From Monarcha castaneiventris obscurior (taxonomy: Eukaryota > Chordata > Aves > Passeriformes > Monarchidae), in NCBI GenBank assembly GCA_026261815.1, contig JAMPIT010000856.1, positions 10,214,001 to 10,278,000 on the forward strand: DNA of 64,000 bases, written 5' to 3'. Positions 12,901 through 24,300 of the stretch are shown here, piece after piece. The position numbers and the translations under genes were made by a program. Position 1 is the first letter of the stretch. Each line of letters opens with the position of its first letter. The notes under the pieces were generated by a model, which was not told where the DNA came from, did not search any database, and worked only from the letters and a program-made list of their open reading frames with translations.

Positions 12901-14456
12901 TTGCTGTTCTTCTATCCCAAATGCAATTTGCATCATTAAGGAGGTTTCTATTTCCTTATAAACTCTGCTGCGCATTTTCACACTGGTGTTTTGTCCCGAA
13001 TAAGAGAACTTCTTCAGGTAATTCCTTCTGAAACTATTTACCCCAAATATAACACAGCCCATCATGTGGCTCCATCAGGTTTCAACCCATTCTGGGAGGC
13101 AGCAGCTTGTTTTTAGCAAAGTAATTGTGCAACACCAAGCACAGAGCTGCTACCTGCTGCTGAACAAGGATCAGTATTACATCATCCTGGATGGAGGTAC
13201 CTAAATTTAAGCACTTGGGCTTGAAAGGCTTTGGCCATCCTCACTGAATCAATACTGCTCTGCTTTCAGGAGTCATTAGTTTCTATTCTCAAACCACTTA
13301 AATCAGTGCATATTTCAGGCAGGTTTCCGTGGTGGAGAGGCCGGGGATGATCTGCATGAGGAGTCCACAAACAGCACGGAGCGCACAGCTACAAATGGTG
13401 CACATTACAGACACACAGAGGAAACCACTGACAAGTGAAAACCTATCAAAATAATTACACCTGTCAAAGTTAAAATGCTTCAGAAAATTAGGCTGATATA
13501 ACATTTCAACGGGCAAGGATCAGAAAATCTGATTTTTTTAACTCCTAAAATGCGTTTTTAAAAAAATGGTAACACAATTTAGAAAAAAATTAAACATTTC
13601 AATGCTCAAAACCCAAAATACTTTGATCCATGTGAAATGATCTTCTCCCTTCCCAACCATCTCCAGCAATTTAAAATCTGGGAGCATTTTTTATGCTTCA
13701 AAACCTTGAAAGCCTTTGTTAAATAGAATGCCCATCCTGTGCAACTGCAATAGTTTCCCATCTGAAAACAATATTGCCTCTGTTGATAAGAACTGGAGGT
13801 TTCCTCAAGTATTTATAGCTTCCTTTATGAAAAATAATGAAGTTGCTGATGTTGTATCTACACTGGCATACAGTAAATAGATAAATAGCTTGTCAAATGG
13901 CAGACTCATCAAAGGGAAACAAGAGAGTTCTGAACCCTTGTGACGGTTTATAACAGATTAAGTAATGACATGCAAATTCTGTCACGCAGTCCACAGCCAG
14001 ACCACTTGATCACAGATGAAGGATTCTGCTGATTTCAGGCTTGGTCTTGATTGCAAACCTCAGCAATGCCAATCCAGACTTTGCAGCTGTGAACTCTGTG
14101 TCAGGACCCCCCACGCTTGGGGCAAAGGCCAAGCACCGTCTCACAAATTTCCAAAAATTCAGTAACGCAGGTGGAGGTCACGGAGGATTTAACAAGACCA
14201 GACATCCTGTGGGGAGTTGATTTCTAACACAAACTGCTTTTCCAGTAACCACAATCATGAGCTGCCAGTAATTGGAGCTGTACTTTGTGTAACACTCCCT
14301 GGTGACATCTCAATTACCCAGAGGAGGGGCCAGGAAACCAGCAATAGCCCACATTCTCCCTAAATGTTCCACTGCACAGTTTTTCACTGCAATAACACAT
14401 TCCACCCCCCACACACTGAATTAAAAAAAAGTAAAAGCAGAGATAGCAGCTGATAC
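9915..14456 (-). other. SDK1: SDK1 intron (4542 bp) within FN3-4
   Basis: This phase-1 intron splits FN3-4. It holds A tracts near 10848-10860 and 12042-12053 and a short imperfect duplication around 12363-12397 (GTGTTCCAGA...). A 195-codon minus frame at 12032-12619 looks like chance. I see no recognised transposable element. Confidence 0.82.
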
Positions 14457-14555
14457 CTGTGATGATGCCATTTTTCTCTACAGGTTCTTGCCAGCTGACC
14501 TTGAGCGAGGTGTCCAGAATCTCGGTGAAACTCAGGTGTCCCACAGCTCCTGGCT
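14457..14555 (-). CDS. SDK1: SDK1 exon: FN3 domain 4, first exon
   Basis: This 99-bp exon is phase 1 on both sides and has 32 whole codons. The incoming bases AG complete a Lys codon with the A left by exon 17523-17715 (EDK), followed by [20 protein letters not shown], then [12 protein letters not shown]. This is the A to C part of FN3-4 with the core Trp in KVSWQEP. The acceptor is GATTTGCCAG and the donor is ACAG|GTATCA. Conservation with SDK1 is very high. With exon 9723-9914 it forms a complete domain whose joint removal would keep the frame. Confidence 0.96.
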
Positions 14556-17522
14556 CTGGCAAATCAGAAAAGGAAAGCTGTAAATAACCCCACTTAACTG
14601 GGATCAGATTCACAGGGCAAGGTCAGGGATGGAGAAACACACCCCAGAGCCAGGGCTAAGGGAGGCTGAAAACCTTGGTGAGAGGAGAATGCAAGGTGGG
14701 AAGAGATGCTCTGGCTATCATCATGTCAATTATTTCACCCAGTCATCATCCCAGCTCTGAGGAGATTGAATAGCATTTGCTCAAGGATACCTGTGAGGTG
14801 TTTACCTGCACTGTTCTGTGTAGAAACACTATCAGCAATCCCCTCACCTGGAAGGAGCCTTTCCCCTATGCAAGGTCACAGCAAGGACAGAGTCACAAGT
14901 CATTGCTTGGATGAATTCCCTCAAAACAACTCTAAAAATGTCCAACATAATGGCAACTGTCTTCTGTAAAATGAATACAAGTGTGTGAAACTTTTAAAGG
15001 GTTTTTATGATGTAGCTCAAGAGCTCTTAAAAATTTCAGCTCCCCAGTGTGCAATGAAAGAGCATAAAATGGAATGACTGTCAAGAATATGCCATCCTCC
15101 CTCGATTTTGATCTTCAAGGAAGACAACCTGACTGATTTTTGATCCAAATGCTGTTCTGTCCTCAATCGATGTACTGGAAAAAGGAGGTTTTGTTCACTT
15201 TATATTCACTGTGCTTCTGTCATTGGATCCCTGCCCGAGTATCCTCCAGCTCCACTGACATCAGTTGGCAATTTCTCGTCTGCAATTTCATGTTTTGTTT
15301 CCTCTTCAATTTAGCCCAGCCTCCCATTCCCCTCCAGCTATGACAAAAAAAGCCCAAACCCTGACAGTAGGTCAGCTCAAATCCCATTTGTGATTCTGCA
15401 GTCCCAGTGAGGAAAATTTCCAAATCCACTCTGCAGTACCCAATAGTCAAGGCACCACAGAGGAACTGCTGATCCAGTAGTGATCCCAGGAATGCCCAAC
15501 AAGAGCATGCAATTATCACTCTTTGGGACCTGCAGACATGGAAACCACACACAAAGCTTTGCTCCAATCAGCCCCCACAGTTGCAGCCCAATTTTAATGT
15601 CATCAGGAAACAGGTGAAGGTGACTGCAGGCCAGGAGTGCTTCTGACTGGATGTCAGGTTTTATGTGACCTGCAGCTCGTCAGCAAACGGATCCCTGTTT
15701 TCCTAAAGGATTGCCTAACTTTGCCACACAGACAGAAAATGATCACCTGCGAACATGAATGACAGGCCTTTCAAATCTTTTTTCCCACCACATAAATCCT
15801 GAAGCAACTCAGCTTCAAGGAGTTCTCTGCCATGATGCATTACACCATCCTGCACAGAACTCCTCCATCGCTGTGAACACCCAGGGAAGAAATTCTGCAG
15901 GATTAATAAATAAATAAACCAACCCTGCTCATCCCTCCTGCTGAGGCTCCTTGCAGCATACAGCTGGACACACCAAGATATGTCTCAGATTATCTAGAAA
16001 ATACAAGTCTGTCTCTCTCTCGGTTTATGTTTCCAGATGGAATTCTCTTGTGTATAAAATGGCACATGATCCCAACATTTCCCTGAGATAGCCTCAATGA
16101 GACAGGGCAATGACTCTGCCCCTTCTCCCACTTTGTGGAAAGCATTTAAGGTTCATTTCTGCAGCCTTTCCTTCAGCAGAAATATTAATATTCTCTTTCC
16201 CCTTCCCAGTTGTTTAAAATTTGGGAAATCCAAGGAGTTTTGTATCTTTGGTTTCTTACCCTTCTGCACTCACTGAGATTAACCATGGGGTTCAACCATG
16301 CTCAGAGGGAGCACACAGATGAACTCAACAGACATGTTTACAAACCACCACTGGCTAAATCTTTGTTTCCTCTGGAAAATGGGCAAAAAAGTTGGTGGTG
16401 CACACAGGAACCTAATGCACATTTCTCTTTCCACCACACCTTTTGCTTTCACCCCAGATACAAAAGGTGGAGTTCAGATTAGTGGCTCACAGATTTCTGG
16501 TCCTTAAATTCCTACCTCTGGTTTAAGCCTACAGCCAGCTCTTGGGGCACAGTTCTAGTACATAGAGGAGACCAACCACACCAGGAAAATCCATGGGAAA
16601 GCAATTTTCTCCAGGTTCCTTCAAAAGTATCTTGTGAAAAATTGGATTAGCACTTTGAGCATCGCTCCTGTGAATGTTAATGACGATCGGATTCTTCTTT
16701 ATGGGAACACTGACTAACCTGAAAGGTCCCTATTAAGGCAGAGTAGTATTTCTAAAAACAATACCTTAATGGATGAATTAGACACTTTTTACTCTGCTCT
16801 GAACCTGCAAATGTGCAGCAGTGTTTATGATGCTCCCAAAGCACTGGCCAGAGCCAAGATCACTGTGGACACAGTTGGCTGTGAGGGCCACTGCAATTTA
16901 TCTGCATTAGACACACGCTGCACTTGATAGGCCCAAATATGTCTTGAGAAAACAACTTCAAGTGGCCACAGAGACCAAACCTTTTTCTGACGCAGGAAAT
17001 AATTTATATGCTAAACCATCCAGCTCATTTTATTTCATTTTGCCTTCAGTTTTCCAGAATGCAATATATTGCCTTGCTATGATCCCAGTTCTTTCACACA
17101 AACACCTGCAGTATAATATCGATACAGACATTTTCAATATATTGACTAACAGCAGGAAACAATCCTAAATTAATCATTGACCTCCAAGGAAGTTCCAGCC
17201 CTCAGTTCCTAAGAAGATCAATTCATATTTATTTGGGTGCCTGAACATGGATTTAAGAGCACAAGGATTCACAGACATAATGCATTGTGTGTTGGCTGAA
17301 CCAGACTATGGAGCTCTTAGCTAACCAGCAATGCAAAAAAATTCATCCAGGTTTAGTCCATAATGAAAAAAAATCAAATATCTGCCACAGGCTAAGAGAA
17401 CACCCATGGAAAACTGGCTGAGGTCTTCATCTGACACGAGGTCACTTGAGAAGAGATTGCAGAGTGAATGTGAACCTGAGGTCAAGTTTTAAGCAGAGAT
17501 ATTTAGAAATTCAGGTACTCAC
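14556..17522 (-). other. SDK1: SDK1 intron (2967 bp) between FN3-3 and FN3-4
   Basis: This is a phase-1 intron at a domain boundary. It includes an AATAAATAAATAAA run near 15904-15917. I see nothing else that I can name. Confidence 0.83.
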
Positions 17523-17715
17523 TGTCTTCCAGGGTGCGCAGGAGCTGGGGAGGGCTCCGAGGGCCGTCCCCCGGGGTGGTGAAGCACAGCACTGAGGTGT
17601 AGTAGGTGGTGAACTTCTTCAGGTTGGTGATGCAGCCACTGTGAACCCCATGGAAATCCGGGGCGATGGTGACCACGGTCACACTCTCTGGAGCGTCCAC
17701 TGGCCACGCCAGGAG
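17523..17715 (-). CDS. SDK1: SDK1 exon: FN3 domain 3, second exon
   Basis: This 193-bp exon enters in phase 0 and leaves in phase 1. It encodes 64 codons starting [20 protein letters not shown], continuing through [20 protein letters not shown] and [12 protein letters not shown], to LLRTLED. It supplies the C' to G strands of FN3-3, with the conserved [21 protein letters not shown] segment that is a Sidekick hallmark. LLAWP-DAPE is closer to SDK1 than to SDK2 as I recall them. The acceptor is TTTCCCAG and the donor is ACA|GTGAGT. Cys residues in GCITN and SVLCF are free in this domain class. Confidence 0.96.
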
Positions 17716-20449
17716 CTGGGAAATTCAAACACGGATGAGATCTCATTAGAAGTTGTGTCTATCTGGAATCAAAGTGGGTTTGGCTGCCAAAACCATCTTA
17801 ATCTGATTGCGAAGGACCAAGCAATGCTGTTAAACTACTGTCAGCTCTGATGCTGAACAGATGGATGCAGCACTGTGGTACTGGAGGGATGTCTGTAACA
17901 CTCACTGCTGATGGGGATACACCAGCATTGCAATTCTCCATGGCTGCTACTGAGCTGTGCCAGAATTATGGGAGATTATTATTCACATGACGTGAGCCTT
18001 TTGCCTCATCAGCCTGGCTGGTCTCTGCTGCTGAAAGCGAGCTGAAGGAAGAAAAGTATTTTCAGTGCTACTCTGATATAAATGCTTTATCTTATTTTCT
18101 TTAAGGATCCCACTGTCTGGGGAGGTTGTTGGGATCAGAGGGAGAGAAATGGGGACACGCATCCCTTTCCCCTCCCTGAGTCCCTCCAGCACCCCAGTGA
18201 GCAGCCCTGCCTCACAGGCTGGGAGCATTCCAAGCTCAGTGGGCTGGGGACACCCACACTGTGAATGATTCAAGCGGTTCTGGAACTACAGAAAGAATAG
18301 AAAATGGTTGTAAAGATGATTACTACAATTTTCAACACCTGAGTCCCAAAAGTTAGACTCCTGAAGACATTTTCATGCATTTAAAATAGGGTGCTTGTCA
18401 GAGGAGCTCAGTCTTCCAGGTTTCATTCATCTCAGTGGATGTTCTGCATGATCAATATCTCAGAGTGCAATACCTCATGTGTAGGTACCTAAATGAGGAC
18501 TTAAAAAATTCATTTTTGGCAAATGAGTTTGAAATTTTGAAACAATTTTTGAAATCACCTTAAAGGCTTACGGGTCTAAAACTTGAAAGTGTTTATGAAA
18601 TTTTTATTTTGTCCAAAAATCCTCATCGTGTGGCTTACAGGAGAATGTTAAAATTCCAGGCTTGACTCAAGGGCTGTGTAAATCGTGCTACTTGTATTGA
18701 TTTCAGGCTCATAAACATGAATAGATACCTGAAATTAATAAGCCATATTTGACACATTTAGCCAATGTCTAGAGTCTCTGATAACCAGAAAGCTCAGTTA
18801 GGGGACTATTAGGGGTAATTTTGTTAGGAATATTTCATATTTGAGAAGGTGCACTTTACAACTTATTGAAATGCAAATAAATTTCAAAGAAAAGATAAAA
18901 ATGTAAAATGGTTGAAGAGGATAGTAAGTTTTATTTTCTTTTCCAAATCACCTCTGTGGATTATAATTGGCGTTTATAACTTTGGAGGACTGAACTCTTT
19001 TTTGAGTGCATTTCATTTCACGTTCGTGAGGAAACGTGCAGAAAATACAGGTGAACAATTTTGTCAGTTAAAGGAAAAAATGGGTTTAATCCTTAAGAAA
19101 GGCAAAGGCCTGGCTTTGACCCCTAGAAATTTATAAATCATACACAAAGCTACTCTGTAGAAATAAGTGACAGAAATGATCTCACACAGTCTTTGTACTG
19201 CAATTCCCAACCCCTGGGGAAACAGGATGGTAAAGCTGTGGCAATCTACTGCAATCAAAGAAATCCAAAGAAATCCAAATTTTGATAATTTCAGAAGTTT
19301 TCATTGGCCACTGACAGATACAAGTTACAATTTCACTTATTTTATATCATTGCTGAAGAAATGGAAACATAAATTAGAGGTAGCTCTGCCATGAGATGAA
19401 GGATTCTTACACTGAAACTCTAAATACAACAGAGAATGAAAATCTGAAATAAATGTTTTGCAAATCTGGGCTCACTGTGCTTGGACTTGGACCAGAAAAT
19501 TATAGTGCACTGCAGTCCACTGAACCCCAAAAGTGCTTTTATTCTCCAGAGTTTGAACAGAAGCCAAGTACTATTTCTGTGCTGGGGTTTCAGGGCATCG
19601 TGCTGCAGCCCTGCCAGTCACTGAGCCTTGAGAGCTGATTCTGTCTCTGCCAGAAGCAGACACACATCTACATGTATTTAGTTGTTTAGCAGTGGGATTC
19701 TCAAACCACTGCTGCTCTTTATGACAAATACATTGGTTTGGACAGAAATACCAAAATTCCCATGCATATCTGTGTCTGTCTCAGTTTCTCTGTCAATTTG
19801 GGACATTCCTAGAGAAGGACCAAGTCTTCTGAAACATCTCAAGTCCATGTACAATCCCTTAATTCACAACTTGTCTTCTAAACTACAGCATCCTCCTCAA
19901 ACCCCTCCATGTGCCTTCACCCAACACTCAGATCAACCTCGCTCCTCCCTGCTCATAAACCACACCTGTCTTCCCTTTTCTTCCTCTGAGATTCCTGCAG
20001 GATTTCTCTTTGTTCTCTCCATGGAAGTTTTTAAACCCTTCATTTATTACGCCCTGACTGCTGAACCACTGATGGAGGCTCTGTTAAGCAGGAACAAACC
20101 ACCCCACCCAGCTCCTCAGCAAACACTCCACTGCTCAGAGGCTCTGTTAAGCACTCTCTGCTCTGTGCACTATAACAGCTATTGCCTGGTTAATAAATTC
20201 TACATTCTCATATCTCCCAGATCATCACAGTGGGAAAGTCAAGGCAAATATTTAGTGTGATGCCTTGGTTCCCAGTGAAATGAACGGTGATCCTGCATTA
20301 GCATAAACAGAACCCTCAAGGTTGGTTCTCAGTGCCACAATGACATGTCGCCTGTGGTGACTTTCCAAACTGATGTGGAATTGCTCTCTGGCTTTGGAAA
20401 CTCTCCAGGAAAGTGACAAAGGTATAAGGACTTCTACTGATGCCTTTCC

Positions 20450-20923
20450 TGGTCTTAAAAATCGAGGCAAACACGGTTAGAAGGGGAAAAAGGGTTTTAC
20501 CTTGGTATTTATTGTAAGGATCCTTAGGTGCACCACGAACAGGTCGAATACACCTCTGTGCACCCCCCCATCACCACCACAAAGTCCCCCTCTTCTAGGT
20601 CTGGTCTTACATTCCAGGTCTTACTAATTAGCATATCTATCAAATATTCCCCAATGAGAGGCTCAAATGAGCCCCCCCTCCCAAGGAACCTTCCCCTGGA
20701 TGGTTCTATCTTAGTTTACAAAATGTGTTCTGGAGAGGACCTTGGGGTCTGGGCACCCTGGCACCCGAACTACGAAGCCTCTAAAATGTTTAGTCTCTTA
20801 GCTTAACAAACAAGTCCAAGAATGTAGGCAAAAAGCACCAAGAATACAGAAGTTGCAAAAAGGTATAACAGGGGTATAAAAGAAAAGACAAAAATCATCA
20901 TGGCATCACTAGGCTATGACACA
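20450..20923 (-). mobile_element. Solo LTR of an endogenous retrovirus, sense to SDK1
   Basis: This 474-bp element has TG...CA termini, reading TGTGTCATAG at its 5' end and TTAAGACCA at its 3' end on the minus strand. It is flanked by identical 4-bp duplications TTCC (20446-20449 and 20924-20927). An AATAAA signal lies at 20508-20513, about 58 bp from the 3' end, which sets the orientation. A TATAAAAG string on the opposite strand at 20875-20882 is the one feature not expected in that reading. No internal retroviral region, primer-binding site or second LTR is adjacent, so it is a recombined solo LTR. A 4-bp duplication would suit a gammaretrovirus-like (ERV1) source, but I cannot name the family. 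Confidence 0.75.
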
Positions 20924-20960
20924 TTCCCTTTTCAGGACTTACATAAATTGCAAATATTGG

Positions 20961-21080
20961 AATCATAGAACGGCTTGGGTTGGAAGGGACCTTGAAGATC
21001 ATCCAGTTCCAACCTCTGCTATGTCCTGCAAGGACACCTTCCACTATCCCAGGTTGCTCCAAGCCCTGTGAGGAGCAACA
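20961..21080 (-). mobile_element. CR1 LINE 3' end fragment
   Basis: The plus strand reads AATCATAGAACGGCTTGGGT, TGGAAGGGACCTTGAAGATC, ATCCAGTTCCAACC, CAAGGACACCTTCCACTATC and GGTTGCTCCAAGCCC. This is the reverse complement of the avian CR1 3' end. It is a truncated copy in the same orientation as SDK1 and ends about 140 bp from the exon at 21222. Confidence 0.96.
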
Positions 21081-21221
21081 ACTGCTCACTTCTCTTCATT
21101 TTACCCATGGAAGATACTCCTGAGAACACAGAGTCACTTTGGAGATTCAGAGATTATCAGACTGAAATTCTGGTTTATACCAGGACTGTTAGAGCAAACA
21201 TTGCTTGAGGTCTCTACTCAC

Positions 21222-21337
21222 CTTGTACCCTTGGTTGATGCCGTTGATGAACTGCTGGGGTGGAGGGTTCCAGAGGAACTGGATGGTTGTGGAATTCACG
21301 GCTTCGACCTGCACGTTCTGAGGTGGAGCTGTGGGCA
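21222..21337 (-). CDS. SDK1: SDK1 exon: FN3 domain 3, first exon
   Basis: This 116-bp exon enters in phase 1 (TG completes a Val codon) and leaves in phase 0. It encodes [20 protein letters not shown] and [18 protein letters not shown], the A to C strands of FN3-3, with the Pro-rich linker PTAPP, the core Trp and the NGINQGYK turn typical of Sidekicks. NST is a potential glycosylation site. The acceptor is GGGAGCAG and the donor is AAG|GTGAGT. The PTAPPQNVQ stretch matches SDK1 as I recall it. Confidence 0.96.
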
Positions 21338-24300
21338 CTGCTCCCGGGCAGCAGAGAGGGAACAAAACAAAACAGAGAGGAGAGGGAATGAGGGGAAAAA
21401 GGAGAAAAACGAGCACAGAACCCACTGAGAGTCACTCGCAAGCCACAGAGTAATAACAGCCTTGAGAGAGGGATGCACTTCCCCTGGAACAGCAGTGATT
21501 TGGAAAGCTGGGTAATTGGGTTAATTTCTCATCCTGTATTGGAGATTCCTTCAAGGGGAGGAGAAGAAATGGTTTCTGCAGCTTAATACCCTGCAGAGGA
21601 GTTTCTCAGAAAAACTTGAGGCAGAAGCCACATCAGGATAGGTGAGCACAGCTCTTTCAGTCATCCATGAGTGCACCGAGAATGAAGAGTTTCTGAGAGA
21701 AATTTCTTGAGTCCTTTAATGCTGCTCAATTCCCCAGATCAGACATGAAAACAGAGAGTTTGCACAATTAAGGTTCTAATTGTGAATTATAATCTGGCAA
21801 CAGCATCTGTTTATTATTTACTGCTGCTTAAAGAATTAGGAACAGTCGTATCACATGCAATGAAGATTCTTCTTGGGAATTGGGAGATGTTCTCATTTTA
21901 TCTTGATATGATATGCATTCATGTATATTGAATTGATTATATATATCCTGAGCCAATACATCCTCTAATCTACTAAAAGTTGCATAGACATTTTATGCCA
22001 AGGATTTAATTAGACAGATGTTTTCTCAATACAAAAGAAAGCAAGGAACATAAAGGCATGCTGCCTTCAAACAACCAAAAATAGCACTTAAATATTTCAC
22101 CATTTAATAAAATGTCTCATTCCAAGCAATTTCTTCAACTTACTGCTTTAAGATGTCATTTCTATAGTTCTCTGAGGAAAGAATATTAATAGACAGGTCT
22201 ATTTTTTCTGAAATTATCAAGCTTATAGTAATTTTAAGAAGAAAACTGCTATCTGAGTACAAAAAAATGGACTAAGACACTTTAAACCCTATAAAATAAG
22301 CTTAATAACGCTTCAAAAATATTACTATTGACAGCCATGTGCATTTGTATTCTATGAAAGAGGAACTATCCACAAGTGGTTTTGAAGCCTGCAAGGCTTT
22401 GTTCCTTCTGCTTCCAAGGGAGAATTTATACCGAAGCCCAATGATCTGTGCTTCTAAGGAGTGTCCACAATTCCCACTGAGAAATGGTGGTTTCCTCCAC
22501 ACTTTTCAAAACCAGGGCAGAAACTTTTAAAATCTCAAACTACTTTTCGGAAGATGGGTCTTTGTGTGGAAAAGAAATGAAGAAAAGAAGTTCAAAAATG
22601 TAAAGCTGCCCCTTTTCCCACTAAAAGTTATTATTTGTTTGGAAGAGACATAAATGGGCATTATTCTTAACTGGTGCACACACTACAGTAAGACAGGACA
22701 GTTCACACTTATCAGAGACATGCATAGCCCAGAAATATCAGCACAGAAAAATGGAGAAATCCTCCAGGATGTCAGGTTTGAAATGACAAGAATATCCACT
22801 CCCATGCCCTCTCTGTCACTAAAATTCCCTGAAGATTCTGCCATGGCTCCACAACTTCGCTCTGCACACTTTTTTAACCTCAGTTGCTGTGTATTAGTCA
22901 GAACTTTCTTGCCCTAATTTAAAACTTGATGTCACAATTTATGAACTATGCATAATTATTGAGTTCTGGAAGCAGAGTTTATCTGATAGTACTCTAAATT
23001 TTCATTAGAATCCAGGCCCTACTTCCTGCCATGTATCATAATTCCCTGTGCGCTTTTGGAAGGTTATACTATTATCTGAATGACCTGTAGACATCATAAA
23101 GTTTTTGTAGTTAAGAGATTCACCAAATCATCCTGAGATACAGTCATAAATATTAAAGTTGCTCTACAGTCATAATGAGTTGCTTTGGCTACAGTTCCCC
23201 ACTAAATGCATTTTTTCTTATTCACATTCTTGATGAAACTGTTTATGAGCCACAAGATATATTTGAATCTACTTTTGTGTGCAATACCTCATATAATTAA
23301 TGGTTAACATGCATAAAATTTTTCAGAAGTCAAAATTCTTACTTTCCTGCATATTTGCATATTCAGATACTGCAACTGCCTGAGATTTGTTACTGCAAAA
23401 GAAAATTGTATTACATGTCTTCATGTTACTTCGTTATCAGAAAGTCACCAGGATATCACTGATAGATTAATCTCCTCCTGTCAGGAAGGCTAAAGCTGAG
23501 CATCATCAAGCTCCAAGTTTTCATTTGTGGTCCTCACATTCCTCAAAAAAACTCAGGCAAACCCTTGAGGATAGGTTTACTACAGTTTTAGGAATGTGGA
23601 TAACCAAATGCATTAGTTATTTCTTTTAAAAAGGGAAATATTTTTTGTTCATTAGGAGATAATTTCCTGAAACAAGAATATATGGTCATAGCAGAGCAAG
23701 TACCTGCTGCAATATGAAAAATGCTAAAAATTATGAACAGAAAGCATAAAACCTTCAGAACATTGAAAATCATGATTTATATCACAATTCCCCCTTGGAT
23801 ATCTTTATTGAAAAATCAACATCTGCATGTCAATTAATACATTTAAAAGATGGAAAGAACATTGTCCATCTGATATGCATAAGCTTAATTATATTGCAGA
23901 AGACATAATGTAATACATTTTTATATTTTTAATCAGTAAAATATTGGCATAATAATCTCAAATTTACTTCAAAGTGCCAGTATAAAATTCTCCTTTTATG
24001 TCCTATATTAAAGACTTCCTTGGGCATCTGAGCAGTTCTGCATTTAAAAAAGAAAAGAAGTTTGAAGGAAGCTAAATCAGAATTGACCTTCTGGTCTCTT
24101 CAAAACTCAAATACTTTTCCAAGATCATGGAGAGTAACTTACTGAAGCTGTGGCTGTCTGCACAAAGGATTTTCTAATTTAGTGGTAGATCTATGTCCTC
24201 TTCCTACAAATTTGTTGTCAAGCTGTACAGAGGCTGCCAATGTCAAACAGGTGTTTCAAGAGTAATCCCCAAGTATTTACACTCCCAGCTTTTAAACCTG

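Larger units (their letters stand above)
17716..21221 (-). other. SDK1: SDK1 intron (3506 bp) within FN3-3
   Basis: This phase-0 intron carries a sense-orientated solo LTR (20450-20923) and, 37 bp further right, a minus-strand CR1 fragment (20961-21080). The remaining part is AT-rich with no recognised feature. A 192-codon plus frame at 19682-20260 looks like chance. Confidence 0.85.

Noticed and set aside
19682..20260. 192-codon plus-strand frame near the solo LTR
   Set aside because: No recognisable domain, and length is plausible by chance. It lies outside the LTR and shows no retroviral gene motif.
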